Positions 6,170 through 11,976 of a stretch of DNA of 30,582 nucleotides are shown here, piece after piece. Position numbers and translations under genes: made by a program. A model generated the notes under the pieces. It saw only the letters and a list, made by a program, of their open reading frames with translations. It ran no database searches and was not told the origin of the DNA. The number at the start of each line of letters is the position of its first letter. Position 1 is the first letter of the stretch. The stretch spans positions 1 to 30,582 of the IMG/VR virus record IMGVR_UViG_3300042453_002251; one strand, written 5' to 3'. The stretch is from a virus.

Positions 6170-6355
6170 TCATTTCTTGGTTTTGCTGAACCAGTTTATA
6201 AAGTTTCCGTATTCTTCGGGGTCTGTGACCATGGCGTTCTTCCCGCACACTTCACATTTCCCGTAGCTCCAATCGTCTTGGTATTTCAAGACTGCTTTCT
6301 TAGTGCCGTGCTTGGCTCCACAGGGAGCGCAGGCCCATTTTGGGTATGGTTTCAT
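6170..6355 (-). CDS. Zinc-ribbon phage protein (61 aa)
   Basis: Two cysteine pairs, C9-x2-C12 (CAPC) and C34-x2-C37 (CEVC), form a typical zinc ribbon; a conserved-looking TDPEEYGNF follows near the C-terminus. It resembles small phage zinc-ribbon proteins of unknown function often found in early regions. The palindrome at 6358-6371 lies directly before the ATG, occupying the position of the ribosome binding site, so binding there could shut off this gene and those downstream. Confidence 0.75.
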   Translation of the reverse strand: MKPYPKWACAPCGAKHGTKKAVLKYQDDWSYGKCEVCGKNAMVTDPEEYGNFINWFSKTKK

Positions 6356-6357
6356 TC

Positions 6358-6371
6358 TATCGTTAACGATA
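6358..6371. promoter_or_regulatory. Palindromic site TATCG-TTAA-CGATA
   Basis: Perfect 14-bp palindrome in the 17-base gap between the gene ending at 6373 and the ATG of the zinc-ribbon gene at 6353-6355. Confidence 0.7.
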
Positions 6372-6372
6372 A

Positions 6373-6561
6373 TTATTCGTCGTCTAGTTCCACTTCCAGA
6401 TCGTCATCGTCATCTTCGTGGGAAGCCGCGATGATCTGGTAGATTTTGCACATGAGGGTGCCAACTTGGCTGGCGAGGCTCATCTCAAACTCGTCGGCAT
6501 ACTTGTCGAGCAAGCGTTGCAGATCGTCGTCAAAGTGCCCGATTTGGTCTTTCTCGTCCAT
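6373..6561 (-). CDS. Acidic hypothetical phage protein (62 aa)
   Basis: Starts MDEKDQIGHFDDDLQRLLDK and ends in an Asp/Glu run (HEDDDDDLEVELDDE). The central part is helical (LASQVGTLMCKIYQIIAASH). Strongly acidic small proteins of this kind can act as DNA mimics, but there is no direct evidence for that here. The stop lies next to the palindrome at 6358. Function unknown. Confidence 0.6.
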   Translation of the reverse strand: MDEKDQIGHFDDDLQRLLDKYADEFEMSLASQVGTLMCKIYQIIAASHEDDDDDLEVELDDE

Positions 6562-6563
6562 AA

Positions 6564-6662
6564 TTATTCAAAGCTAACCCAGTTTAGGGCTATGTAAAGG
6601 AGCAGCAGGAACGCTGCCACCATGAATGCTAGGTCGAATAGTATTTGTCTCCAGTCTTGCAT
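6564..6662 (-). CDS. Tiny membrane protein (32 aa)
   Basis: Encodes MQDWRQILFDLAFMVAAFLL and then LLYIALNWVSFE, a single hydrophobic span. A strong GGAGG lies about 5 bases before the ATG at 6660-6662. It sits in another frame inside the last half of the gene at 6574-6759, so the two overlap by 89 bases. The good ribosome binding site and coherent membrane sequence support translation. Confidence 0.55.
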   Translation of the reverse strand: MQDWRQILFDLAFMVAAFLLLLYIALNWVSFE

Positions 6663-6759
6663 TTTCCTCCTTCGGTTGTTTCTTGCGGAAAATCTCATCG
6701 AAGTTCTCGCAGTATTTCTTGTAGTTTACTGGTCTTGGTTTGTCTCCCTTACCGGCCAT
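6574..6759 (-). CDS. MAGKGDKPRP-type phage protein (61 aa)
   Basis: Starts MAGKGDKPRPVNYKKYCENF and continues DEIFRKK, the signature of a widespread short phage protein of unknown function. GAGGAGGT lies 6 bases before the ATG, an excellent ribosome binding site. Family members I recall are usually shorter (about 30-45 residues). Here the frame runs on about 25 residues across the membrane peptide encoded at 6564-6662, so the C-terminal extension may be unusual or not conserved. Confidence 0.7.
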   Translation of the reverse strand: MAGKGDKPRPVNYKKYCENFDEIFRKKQPKEENARLETNTIRPSIHGGSVPAAPLHSPKLG

Positions 6760-6910
6760 GGTTTACCTCCTCTTCGCATAGCGGGCAGATGTTGAAGTTA
6801 GGTTCGTTCCAAGCGGCTAGGTTATAGACCACCCCGGCGATTGTTAGAAAGATCAGCAGGAATATGATTCCCGTTTCGACTGAATAGTGTTTGAAGTTCG
6901 GTGAGTTCAT
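6749..6910 (-). CDS. Small membrane protein with C-terminal CPLC (53 aa)
   Basis: Encodes MNSPNFKHYSVETGIIFLLI, one hydrophobic span (about residues 15-33) and a tail containing CPLCEEEVNHGR, half of a zinc-binding site. AAGGA lies about 8 bases upstream. It starts inside the 3' end of the NrdR-like gene (89-base overlap) and its stop overlaps the start of the MAGKGD-type gene. No family recognised. Confidence 0.5.
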   Translation of the reverse strand: MNSPNFKHYSVETGIIFLLIFLTIAGVVYNLAAWNEPNFNICPLCEEEVNHGR

Positions 6911-7112
6911 CTGTGAGTTCCTTGAATCTGGCGACCTTTTCTAGCGGAAGGCTGACCATCGTGTCAAGATAATTTTGTTGAATTTCGTAGGTAGTCCAAA
7001 GGTGGAAACACTTCAGGCATGACCGCCTGCGTCTAGTGGCTCCGTTGAACCGTTCATTTGGGCGGGAGTCTATCACTTCCGTCTTTCTGGATTTACAGCG
7101 TGGGCAGTTCAT
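6822..7112 (-). CDS. NrdR-like zinc-ribbon protein lacking the ATP-cone (96 aa)
   Basis: The N-terminal 43 residues (MNCPRCKSRKTEVIDSRPNE ... RRRRSCLKCFHLWTTYE) closely follow the zinc-ribbon and arginine-rich DNA-binding part of NrdR, the repressor of bacterial ribonucleotide reductase genes; the zinc ligands are C3, C6, C32 and C35. The ATP-cone that follows in NrdR is missing: after residue 45 there is only an unrelated helical tail. It might bind NrdR boxes of the host constitutively. The ATG overlaps the upstream stop (ATGA). Confidence 0.75.
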   Translation of the reverse strand: MNCPRCKSRKTEVIDSRPNERFNGATRRRRSCLKCFHLWTTYEIQQNYLDTMVSLPLEKVARFKELTDELTELQTLFSRNGNHIPADLSNNRRGGL

Positions 7113-7312
7113 TTTGGGCGAGATTCTAGGAATTTGAACCGTTCATACATAGCTAGTGCATCGTCTCCTATTGGGCCGCAGTCGGCTTCGTAGAGGGCTT
7201 CGGCTAATTTGTTGGCGATATGTTCCCACGCGCATCTCTGGGCGCAGGTGCCATATAGTCCAAAGTGGTCGATAAGTTTTATTCCGCAGGCTTCACACTT
7301 CTGTTCGCTCAT
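7109..7312 (-). CDS. Zinc-finger-like phage protein (67 aa)
   Basis: Starts MSEQKCEACGIKLIDHFGLY, with C6-x2-C9 and C23-x3-C27 as a probable metal site, followed by a helix (WEHIANKLAEALYEADCGPI). Resembles small phage proteins of unknown function. GGAG lies about 7 bases before the ATG. It is coupled by ATGA overlaps both to the 50-residue gene upstream and to the NrdR-like gene downstream. Confidence 0.7.
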   Translation of the reverse strand: MSEQKCEACGIKLIDHFGLYGTCAQRCAWEHIANKLAEALYEADCGPIGDDALAMYERFKFLESRPK

Positions 7313-7461
7313 TTCTTCTCCTCCTTTTTCTCGGGAACCTTCCCTTCGGCTGTCCAGCGGGCGGAAGATAGCTCGTCAAACTCGCGGCTCCACTCCTCTT
7401 GGGTAATCTCCCCGTTGGCATACTTGTCATTGAGCCTCCTTTGGGCTTCTATTCGTGTCAT
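7309..7461 (-). CDS. Small hypothetical protein (50 aa)
   Basis: Encodes MTRIEAQRRLNDKYANGEIT followed by QEEWSREFDELSSARW and a Lys/Glu tail. The pattern of a short helix, a GEITQEEW turn and a second helix resembles SHOCT-like or short oligomerisation modules, but this is only a resemblance. Both ends overlap neighbours (ATGA), which supports translation. An alternative start two codons upstream is possible. Confidence 0.6.
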   Translation of the reverse strand: MTRIEAQRRLNDKYANGEITQEEWSREFDELSSARWTAEGKVPEKKEEKK

Positions 7462-8018
7462 TCGCATGAGTAGATTATCTCGGATAGCTTAAGGCGGGGA
7501 AGGTTATTGGTTGATAGGGTGAAGGAATTGTCGGTGAATACCACCCGATTTGTGGGCTGAATGGTAAGTCTACCGTTGTCCAACTTGGCGAAAATGAATT
7601 CCTTGTCCTGATCTGGACTATCTGAGTATCCGTCCAGTAAGTGGGCTGCTGAAAATAGGTATTCCCCTGACAATACATCGTCTCCCACCTTGGCCCGTAG
7701 GCCGAGGCAGAGATGATCATTGCGAAGAAGAGTGAAGTGATAGCTGTAACAATCCCAAAGCTGCGCTTGGTGAATTGTCCATTTGTTTGGTCTGAATTTT
7801 TCTTGTGGATCATGGAAGTAGATTGCGTGTGGTGGTAGGTTTCTGTAGAGCATCCCGCCATCTCGTAGGAGGACGGAGATACCCCATGTTCTGCCGGGGA
7901 TTGAGGTGAGGCCAACCCACATTGCTTCCACGAAGCCGATTGGCTCTTCATGTGTAAAGCGTGAGTCAACCCAACAGTAAAGGTGGCGTGGTAATGGAGC
8001 GATCTTGGAGAAGATCAT
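7458..8018 (-). CDS. Conserved phage protein of unknown function (186 aa)
   Basis: Starts MIFSKIAPLPRHLYCWVDSR and contains EAMWVGLTSIPGRTWG and GRLTIQPTNRVVF. I recall closely similar sequences in environmental phage genomes, where the family has no assigned function. It is mixed alpha/beta, with no signal peptide or membrane span. Stop and start overlap the neighbouring genes by 4 bases each, so it is part of the early operon. No catalytic motif is evident. Confidence 0.75.
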   Translation of the reverse strand: MIFSKIAPLPRHLYCWVDSRFTHEEPIGFVEAMWVGLTSIPGRTWGISVLLRDGGMLYRNLPPHAIYFHDPQEKFRPNKWTIHQAQLWDCYSYHFTLLRNDHLCLGLRAKVGDDVLSGEYLFSAAHLLDGYSDSPDQDKEFIFAKLDNGRLTIQPTNRVVFTDNSFTLSTNNLPRLKLSEIIYSCE

Positions 8019-8257
8019 TTCATTGACTTTGATCCCCTACAACGCCATTTCTTGCGTGATAGGTTATTTGGAGAGTTTGGATCACTTTTCCAATCTCCTT
8101 TGATTTTGGCTGAACGAGCGCAGTAAGCATCGCCTTTGGCCGTGCCGGGGCGAATGCGATCTCCTCCATCTTTAGCTTTTCCAGCCTGCCCAAACTTGAC
8201 TGTCTTTGTCCTGCCAGTCTTTGGGTTCTTGACTACCTTGGTGAATCGCTTTTCCAT
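8015..8257 (-). CDS. DUF6321-like basic protein (80 aa)
   Basis: The C-terminal half (AYCARSAKIKGDWKSDPNSP followed by NLSRKKWRCRGSKSM) matches from memory the DUF6321 phage family. Very basic throughout. GGAG lies about 9 bases before the ATG, inside the 19-residue frame at 8259-8318. Likely nucleic-acid binding by charge; function not established. Confidence 0.8.
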   Translation of the reverse strand: MEKRFTKVVKNPKTGRTKTVKFGQAGKAKDGGDRIRPGTAKGDAYCARSAKIKGDWKSDPNSPNNLSRKKWRCRGSKSMK

Positions 8258-8258
8258 G

Positions 8259-8318
8259 TTAATAGCTCCAGAAATATGTGTCCCAAAAATAATCGTAAGA
8301 ATATCTTGTAGCTTTCAT
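8259..8318 (-). CDS. Possible aromatic micropeptide / coupling ORF (19 aa)
   Basis: Encodes MKATRYSYDYFWDTYFWSY: 9 of 19 residues are Tyr, Trp or Phe. Its ATG overlaps the TGA of the upstream gene and its last codons contain the ribosome binding site of the DUF6321-like gene. It may serve only to carry ribosomes between the two genes. Very short, so evidence is limited. Confidence 0.35.
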   Translation of the reverse strand: MKATRYSYDYFWDTYFWSY

Positions 8319-8461
8319 TTCTTCTTTGCTGTTTTAGCTGATTGTTTGAATGCTTTGTTCGTAGGCGCACCTTTTGATCCGGGCTTCCTCATCTTCTCGC
8401 CGCTACCTGCTGCGATGCGTTTTTTCTTGGCGTTGATATTTGCGTAAAGTCCAGCTTTCAT
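8315..8461 (-). CDS. Small basic phage protein (48 aa)
   Basis: Starts MKAGLYANINAKKKRIAAGS and contains GEKMRKPGSKGAPTNKAFKQ, a sequence type I recall from many environmental phages, always short, Lys/Arg-rich and of unknown function. The internal ATG at 8459-8461 is chosen because the family begins with MKAGLYANI. It sits in a row of three basic proteins (8015-8648). Confidence 0.75.
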   Translation of the reverse strand: MKAGLYANINAKKKRIAAGSGEKMRKPGSKGAPTNKAFKQSAKTAKKK

Positions 8462-8462
8462 A

Positions 8463-8648
8463 TTATTTCTTCTTGGACATTCCAGCTTGTGAGAGGGCAA
8501 TGGCGATGGCCTGCTTGCGACTCTTCGCCATAGGAGCTTTCTTCGGCCCCTTGGGATCGACGCCTGCTTTTAGTTTGCCAGCCTTGTATTCGCGCATGGT
8601 TTTCGCGATTTTGGCGGCTTTACCTGCTTTTGTGGTGGGTTTCTTCAT
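8463..8648 (-). CDS. DUF6496-like basic protein (61 aa)
   Basis: The C-terminal part KSRKQAIAIALSQAGMSKKK preceded by MREYKAGKLKAG is characteristic, from memory, of the DUF6496 phage family. Lys-rich, helical, likely to bind nucleic acid or to be packaged with the virion; function not established. The start overlaps the stop of the nuclease gene (ATGA). Confidence 0.8.
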   Translation of the reverse strand: MKKPTTKAGKAAKIAKTMREYKAGKLKAGVDPKGPKKAPMAKSRKQAIAIALSQAGMSKKK

Positions 8649-8974
8649 AGTTTAATACCTTCAATGCCATCGCGTAAGAGTTTAAAGAAAAGGTCGGATG
8701 GCATAGTTACCTTCCACTTCTTGTTGTTCTTGCGGTGGGCCACAATGTATGGCTTCCCGCGTGAGTCTCTTTCAGCCTGTTCGCAGGCTTTGTCAAGGTT
8801 GAGGTTCTGAACCCTCTTGACCTCCATGTGGAGTCCGGCGAGTTCTTCGCAGATCACATCCGGACTATCCGGCCCACCAGAGAATTGCTGCCCCCTACGC
8901 GCCGTGAAGCCTTGTTCTCGGAGTTGGTCCCGCCACTCCCTTTCCCCGGCTGCACCTTTAGCGCGTGAGTTCAT
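8645..8974 (-). CDS. PD-(D/E)XK nuclease, resolvase-like (109 aa)
   Basis: Starts MNSRAKGAAGEREWRDQLRE. The conserved pattern is Glu11 in the first helix, Asp39 in SPDVIC, and the E-x-K pair Glu51/Lys53 (MEVKRV), which together form the metal-dependent PD-(D/E)XK active site seen in Holliday-junction resolvase-like phage nucleases. Full length for a minimal single-domain nuclease. Its position next to the DnaB-type helicase fits a role in replication or recombination intermediates. Structure-specific activity is inferred. Confidence 0.8.
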   Translation of the reverse strand: MNSRAKGAAGEREWRDQLREQGFTARRGQQFSGGPDSPDVICEELAGLHMEVKRVQNLNLDKACEQAERDSRGKPYIVAHRKNNKKWKVTMPSDLFFKLLRDGIEGIKL

Positions 8975-9138
8975 TCTTTTACAAAGTATTTGTTCTCTAC
9001 ATCAGCTAGCGTCTTGCACACTAGGTCGAGCCATCTCAATATCTCTTCTGCGTCTCGGTTGCCTAGCTTCTCTTTCCTTTCCTCGTCGGTCAGGTGTTCC
9101 ACTTCCACGGGTTGTCTTTTTCCGTCCCGCTCGGCCAT
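8971..9138 (-). CDS. Small hypothetical protein (55 aa)
   Basis: Starts MAERDGKRQPVEVEHLTDEE and ends LADVENKYFVKE; charged and helical. The ATG at 9136-9138 is chosen because GGAG lies 8 bases upstream. An in-frame ATG six codons earlier (9156) is also possible and would be nearly leaderless relative to the promoter at 9164-9193. The stop overlaps the nuclease start (ATGA). Function unknown. Confidence 0.6.
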   Translation of the reverse strand: MAERDGKRQPVEVEHLTDEERKEKLGNRDAEEILRWLDLVCKTLADVENKYFVKE

Positions 9139-9163
9139 GAGGTATGCTCCAGTCATGTGTGAT

Positions 9164-9193
9164 ACTCTAGAATGGGTTCGCTTCTTCTGTCAA
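9164..9193 (-). promoter_or_regulatory. Putative sigma70-like leftward promoter
   Basis: On the minus strand a perfect TTGACA (9193-9188) is followed 18 bases later by TAGAGT (9169-9164). It lies in the 50-base gap between the helicase gene and the gene at 8971, so it could give a second entry point for the downstream half of the early operon. Confidence 0.45.
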
Positions 9194-9206
9194 GATATTT
9201 TTGTTA

Positions 9207-10433
9207 TCATTCTTTGAGCTTGCTGATCTCCCCGTCCATTGTGATCGGGAAGGTGTAGTTCCTTGGCCCACGGCGGTTCTTGTCCACGAAGATCATGGAC
9301 TTGTCGTTTGTGTGCTTGATGAAGATAAGCTGGTTGCTGTGCTGCTTGATCGCTCTGGACTCTCTGACCTTACCTTCGTCGTTTAGCTGGCTCCCTGTGA
9401 CTACGGGCACTTTGAGTTTAGTCGCGAGGTTCTTGAGCCTTCTAGCGATATCGGAGACCTGCTGCTCGCGGTTGTCGTTGTTCTCGCTCTCAATAATCTG
9501 GAGATAGTCGATGATAATCACATCGGCTTTCCCCAGCATATGCAGTCTCTCGGCTTCTGCGAGGATGGAGGGCAGGTCGAGAATATCGTCAACGATAATC
9601 AAGGGATACTTCTGGAGGGTTAGGATGGACTGGCTGATTGCTCCCAGTTCACGCCCGTGTGAAGTCTTATACTCCTCTGCCGTGCGGACTGGCAGGTTGG
9701 CGTGGTGGGCGACCATCCTTTCAAACACATCGGTCTTGTCCATCTCTAGGCTGAAGTAGACCACCGACTTGTTCTCCATGAGGTTAGCCATAGCCGTCTG
9801 CACCATGAAGATCGACTTACCTCCACCAGACTCCGAGGCCACGGTGAGCAGTTCTCCCCCGTGCATACCGCCCTTGAGGTTGCGGTCTAGGTAGACCAAA
9901 CCAGTCGAGAAGCAGGGTCGTTGGTCCTTACCCTCCATCTGGTCGATTAGCTTAACGGCAATCTCCTTTGCTGTTGAAAATTCTGTATTCTTTTCACAAC
10001 AAGTATGGGATATTTTATCAGCTAGCTCGCGGATATCGCCTTGGGCACTCCGAAGTTGATCCTCATGCTCTTCCATAAGCTGGATGGTTTTGCGATAAGC
10101 ACGATACTTGAGTAAGGTTAACCGCTCGTCACTAGCGATCTCTAGCACAATATCGCTCCGCAAGAACCTGTGGGCTTCCAGAATATCGGTGACAGGTGTG
10201 GACCCGCCGATCTTGTCTAGCTCTCCCATGGCTTCTAGCTCAGAAATGACCATAAACGCGTTGAAGTCGGGGTTCCGCTGGTAGACCCTTTGCATGGCGA
10301 TAAAGATCGTTCTGTGGTCTTGTAGCGCGAAATAATCGGGTTCCCAGACTTGGACTCCCAAGATTTCTGGCTGGATGCAGATGAGCGAGAGTGCGCTGAT
10401 CTCCGTGTGTGTGGCTATAGGGACTTTTTTCAT
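9207..10433 (-). CDS. DnaB-family replicative helicase (408 aa)
   Basis: N-terminal DnaB-like helical domain (residues about 5-110), then a RecA-type ATPase domain. Walker A is SESGGGKS (200-207), Walker B VIIIDYLQ (305-312), followed by the DnaB-typical segment VPVVTGSQLN (342-351) and a C-terminal RGPRNYTFP. It should unwind DNA at the phage fork as a hexamer. The first Gly of the canonical Walker A is Ser here, while the essential GK(S) is intact. It is about 50 residues shorter than typical cellular DnaB. No primase is visible nearby, so host primase or another gene must supply primers. It contains a TATCG-N4-CGATA site at 9584. Confidence 0.92.
   Translation of the reverse strand: MKKVPIATHTEISALSLICIQPEILGVQVWEPDYFALQDHRTIFIAMQRVYQRNPDFNAFMVISELEAMGELDKIGGSTPVTDILEAHRFLRSDIVLEIASDERLTLLKYRAYRKTIQLMEEHEDQLRSAQGDIRELADKISHTCCEKNTEFSTAKEIAVKLIDQMEGKDQRPCFSTGLVYLDRNLKGGMHGGELLTVASESGGGKSIFMVQTAMANLMENKSVVYFSLEMDKTDVFERMVAHHANLPVRTAEEYKTSHGRELGAISQSILTLQKYPLIIVDDILDLPSILAEAERLHMLGKADVIIIDYLQIIESENNDNREQQVSDIARRLKNLATKLKVPVVTGSQLNDEGKVRESRAIKQHSNQLIFIKHTNDKSMIFVDKNRRGPRNYTFPITMDGEISKLKE
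9584..9597. promoter_or_regulatory. Palindromic site TATCG-TCAA-CGATA
   Basis: Perfect half-sites with an asymmetric centre, inside the helicase coding sequence at the codons for IVDDI. This copy may be fortuitous. Confidence 0.4.
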
Positions 10434-10437
10434 TTGT

Positions 10438-11079
10438 TTATTTTTCTATTATCCATCCTGCAAATTCTCCGATCCTAAAAAATTCAACGAAATCGGAATT
10501 CAATTCTTTTGGAGAAAGCGGTCGCTGAATCCCGCTTAATGAAAGTTCCTTGCTTGCAATGTTCTCTTGACTTGCCCCACCCAGCAGCTTCCATTCCATT
10601 GTTAATCGCCGGAAAACAGAGCCAATATATCCGTCTGGCTGTATTTGCTTGTCCACTATAATAATGCATCCGCCATCCTCTATTTTGGATCGCAGCTTGC
10701 ATAAAAGCAATGACCTTCTGGAAGGATGGATGAACATCAAACTCAAGAAGCAGATAGCAACGGAAAAACCCTGATATTCATAATCAACGGCATCGCAGAC
10801 AGCAAGCTCTCCCACCCCGCTGTAGTTACTTGCTATCTCTGGGCTTTCCTCGATAGCCACCAGTCTTGCCCTTCGAGAATCTAGAATGCCAGATATAGCC
10901 TTTCCTATATTCCCCGTGCTTGCGCCTATATCATATACAAGTCCATCTTTTCTCAAATAGTTCTTAACAATACAAGATACCGTTTGAGTTGCAAAATCAT
11001 ACCAAGGAAGTTGCTCCCTGACATGAGAGTCAAAATTATTTACGATCCAATCGTTATTGAAGTTCCAGTCCTTTGTCAT
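10438..11079 (-). CDS. Class I SAM-dependent methyltransferase, CmoA-like (213 aa)
   Basis: SAM-binding motif I is LVYDIGASTGNIG (47-59), followed by acidic VAIEES (74-79) and CDAVDYEY (95-102), the order of a Rossmann-fold methyltransferase. The start (NFDSHVREQLPWYD) and the C-terminal KELSLSGIQRPLS and FFRIGEFAGWIIEK are, from memory, shared with phage methyltransferases related to the tRNA-modifying CmoA group. Substrate unknown: nucleic acid or a small molecule. It overlaps the C5-methyltransferase gene by 26 bases, so the two are probably made together. Confidence 0.8.
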   Translation of the reverse strand: MTKDWNFNNDWIVNNFDSHVREQLPWYDFATQTVSCIVKNYLRKDGLVYDIGASTGNIGKAISGILDSRRARLVAIEESPEIASNYSGVGELAVCDAVDYEYQGFSVAICFLSLMFIHPSRRSLLLCKLRSKIEDGGCIIIVDKQIQPDGYIGSVFRRLTMEWKLLGGASQENIASKELSLSGIQRPLSPKELNSDFVEFFRIGEFAGWIIEK

Positions 11080-11959
11080 ATTGTAAAAGTTTTTCAGCCA
11101 CCCATTTAACTGCGTTAACCGTCATTCCGTTCGCCTGATACATTTGAGATTCGGTCAAACCGCATCCTTCAAGCCAGTTATCAGGAAATCCTTGCAGCCT
11201 TAATCGCTCGACAACCCCAACCCTACGAATAGCTCCATCTCCGTGCAAGACGATATCGGTGAAACTTTTGTAATCTCTTTTTGCAATTGTTCCAGACAGT
11301 CCGCAGGCAGCGTATTCGTCAGAGCGTTGTCTAGTAAAGTAGGCAATGGGATTCTCCGTTCCCTCGCTCTCCTTAAAATACCAATCATGCTTTTCTGTGA
11401 TAGCATGAGCTTTGGATCGCACTTGGTAAGTAGAACGCTCTGAATTTTTGAGAGGGTCGGAGTCTCTGGAGATTCCGTCACGAAATCCCAGAATGTAAAC
11501 TCTGCGTCTCCTTTGCGGCACTCCGCAATACTTGGAGTCGATGACCGTCCAAGTCGCATCATACCCGCTCTCGGCCAAGTCTTGCATAATGACTCCAAGT
11601 CCCGATCCAAGGAGATCGTAAACATTTTCAATGATGATGTATTTTGGGGAAGATTCACGAATAACTCGCAAGTAGTGCTTCCACAGTCCGCTTCTCTCTC
11701 CATGAATTCCAAGTTTATTTTTGTTTGTGTTTGCTCTTGAGATATCTTGGCAGGGAAAACCCCCTGTGATAACCCAAGGAGAAAACTCTGGTTTGAATGA
11801 TGTGATGTCTCCATGAATTTTTGATTGTTTGAAGTTTTTTCTTAACACCGCTTGAAGGCGGGGTTCGTATTCTACAAATGTATGGTCAAATTCTCCGGCC
11901 ATTGATAGGCCCAACGCAAATCCTCCGATTCCAGAAAATAAGTCTAAGTGTGTTTTCAT
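11054..11959 (-). CDS. DNA (cytosine-5-)-methyltransferase (301 aa)
   Basis: All key motifs are present: I, DLFSGIGGF (6-14); IV, GGFPCQDIS with catalytic Cys70 (66-74); VI, ENV (111-113); VIII, QRRRRV (149-154); IX, VVERLRLQGFPDNW (249-262); X, QANGMTVNAV (275-284). The target-recognition stretch between VIII and IX (about 160-245) is short, typical of phage orphan enzymes. It probably methylates the phage genome against host restriction. No partner endonuclease is seen nearby. The ATG abuts the palindrome at 11961-11976, with no Shine-Dalgarno sequence. Confidence 0.93.
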   Translation of the reverse strand: MKTHLDLFSGIGGFALGLSMAGEFDHTFVEYEPRLQAVLRKNFKQSKIHGDITSFKPEFSPWVITGGFPCQDISRANTNKNKLGIHGERSGLWKHYLRVIRESSPKYIIIENVYDLLGSGLGVIMQDLAESGYDATWTVIDSKYCGVPQRRRRVYILGFRDGISRDSDPLKNSERSTYQVRSKAHAITEKHDWYFKESEGTENPIAYFTRQRSDEYAACGLSGTIAKRDYKSFTDIVLHGDGAIRRVGVVERLRLQGFPDNWLEGCGLTESQMYQANGMTVNAVKWVAEKLLQYDKGLELQ

Positions 11960-11961
11960 TT

Positions 11962-11975
11962 TATCGGTAACGATA
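11962..11975. promoter_or_regulatory. Palindromic site TATCG-GTAA-CGATA
   Basis: Extended TTATCG...CGATAA at 11961-11976. It fills the gap between the stop of the O-like initiator and the ATG of the cytosine methyltransferase. Confidence 0.7.
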
Positions 11976-11976
11976 A

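Noticed and set aside
5778-6248. 156-codon frame across the hairpin-rich gap
   Set aside because: Overlaps the zinc-ribbon gene and the start of the 5509 gene in the wrong frame, has no ribosome binding site, and its composition looks like translated structured RNA.
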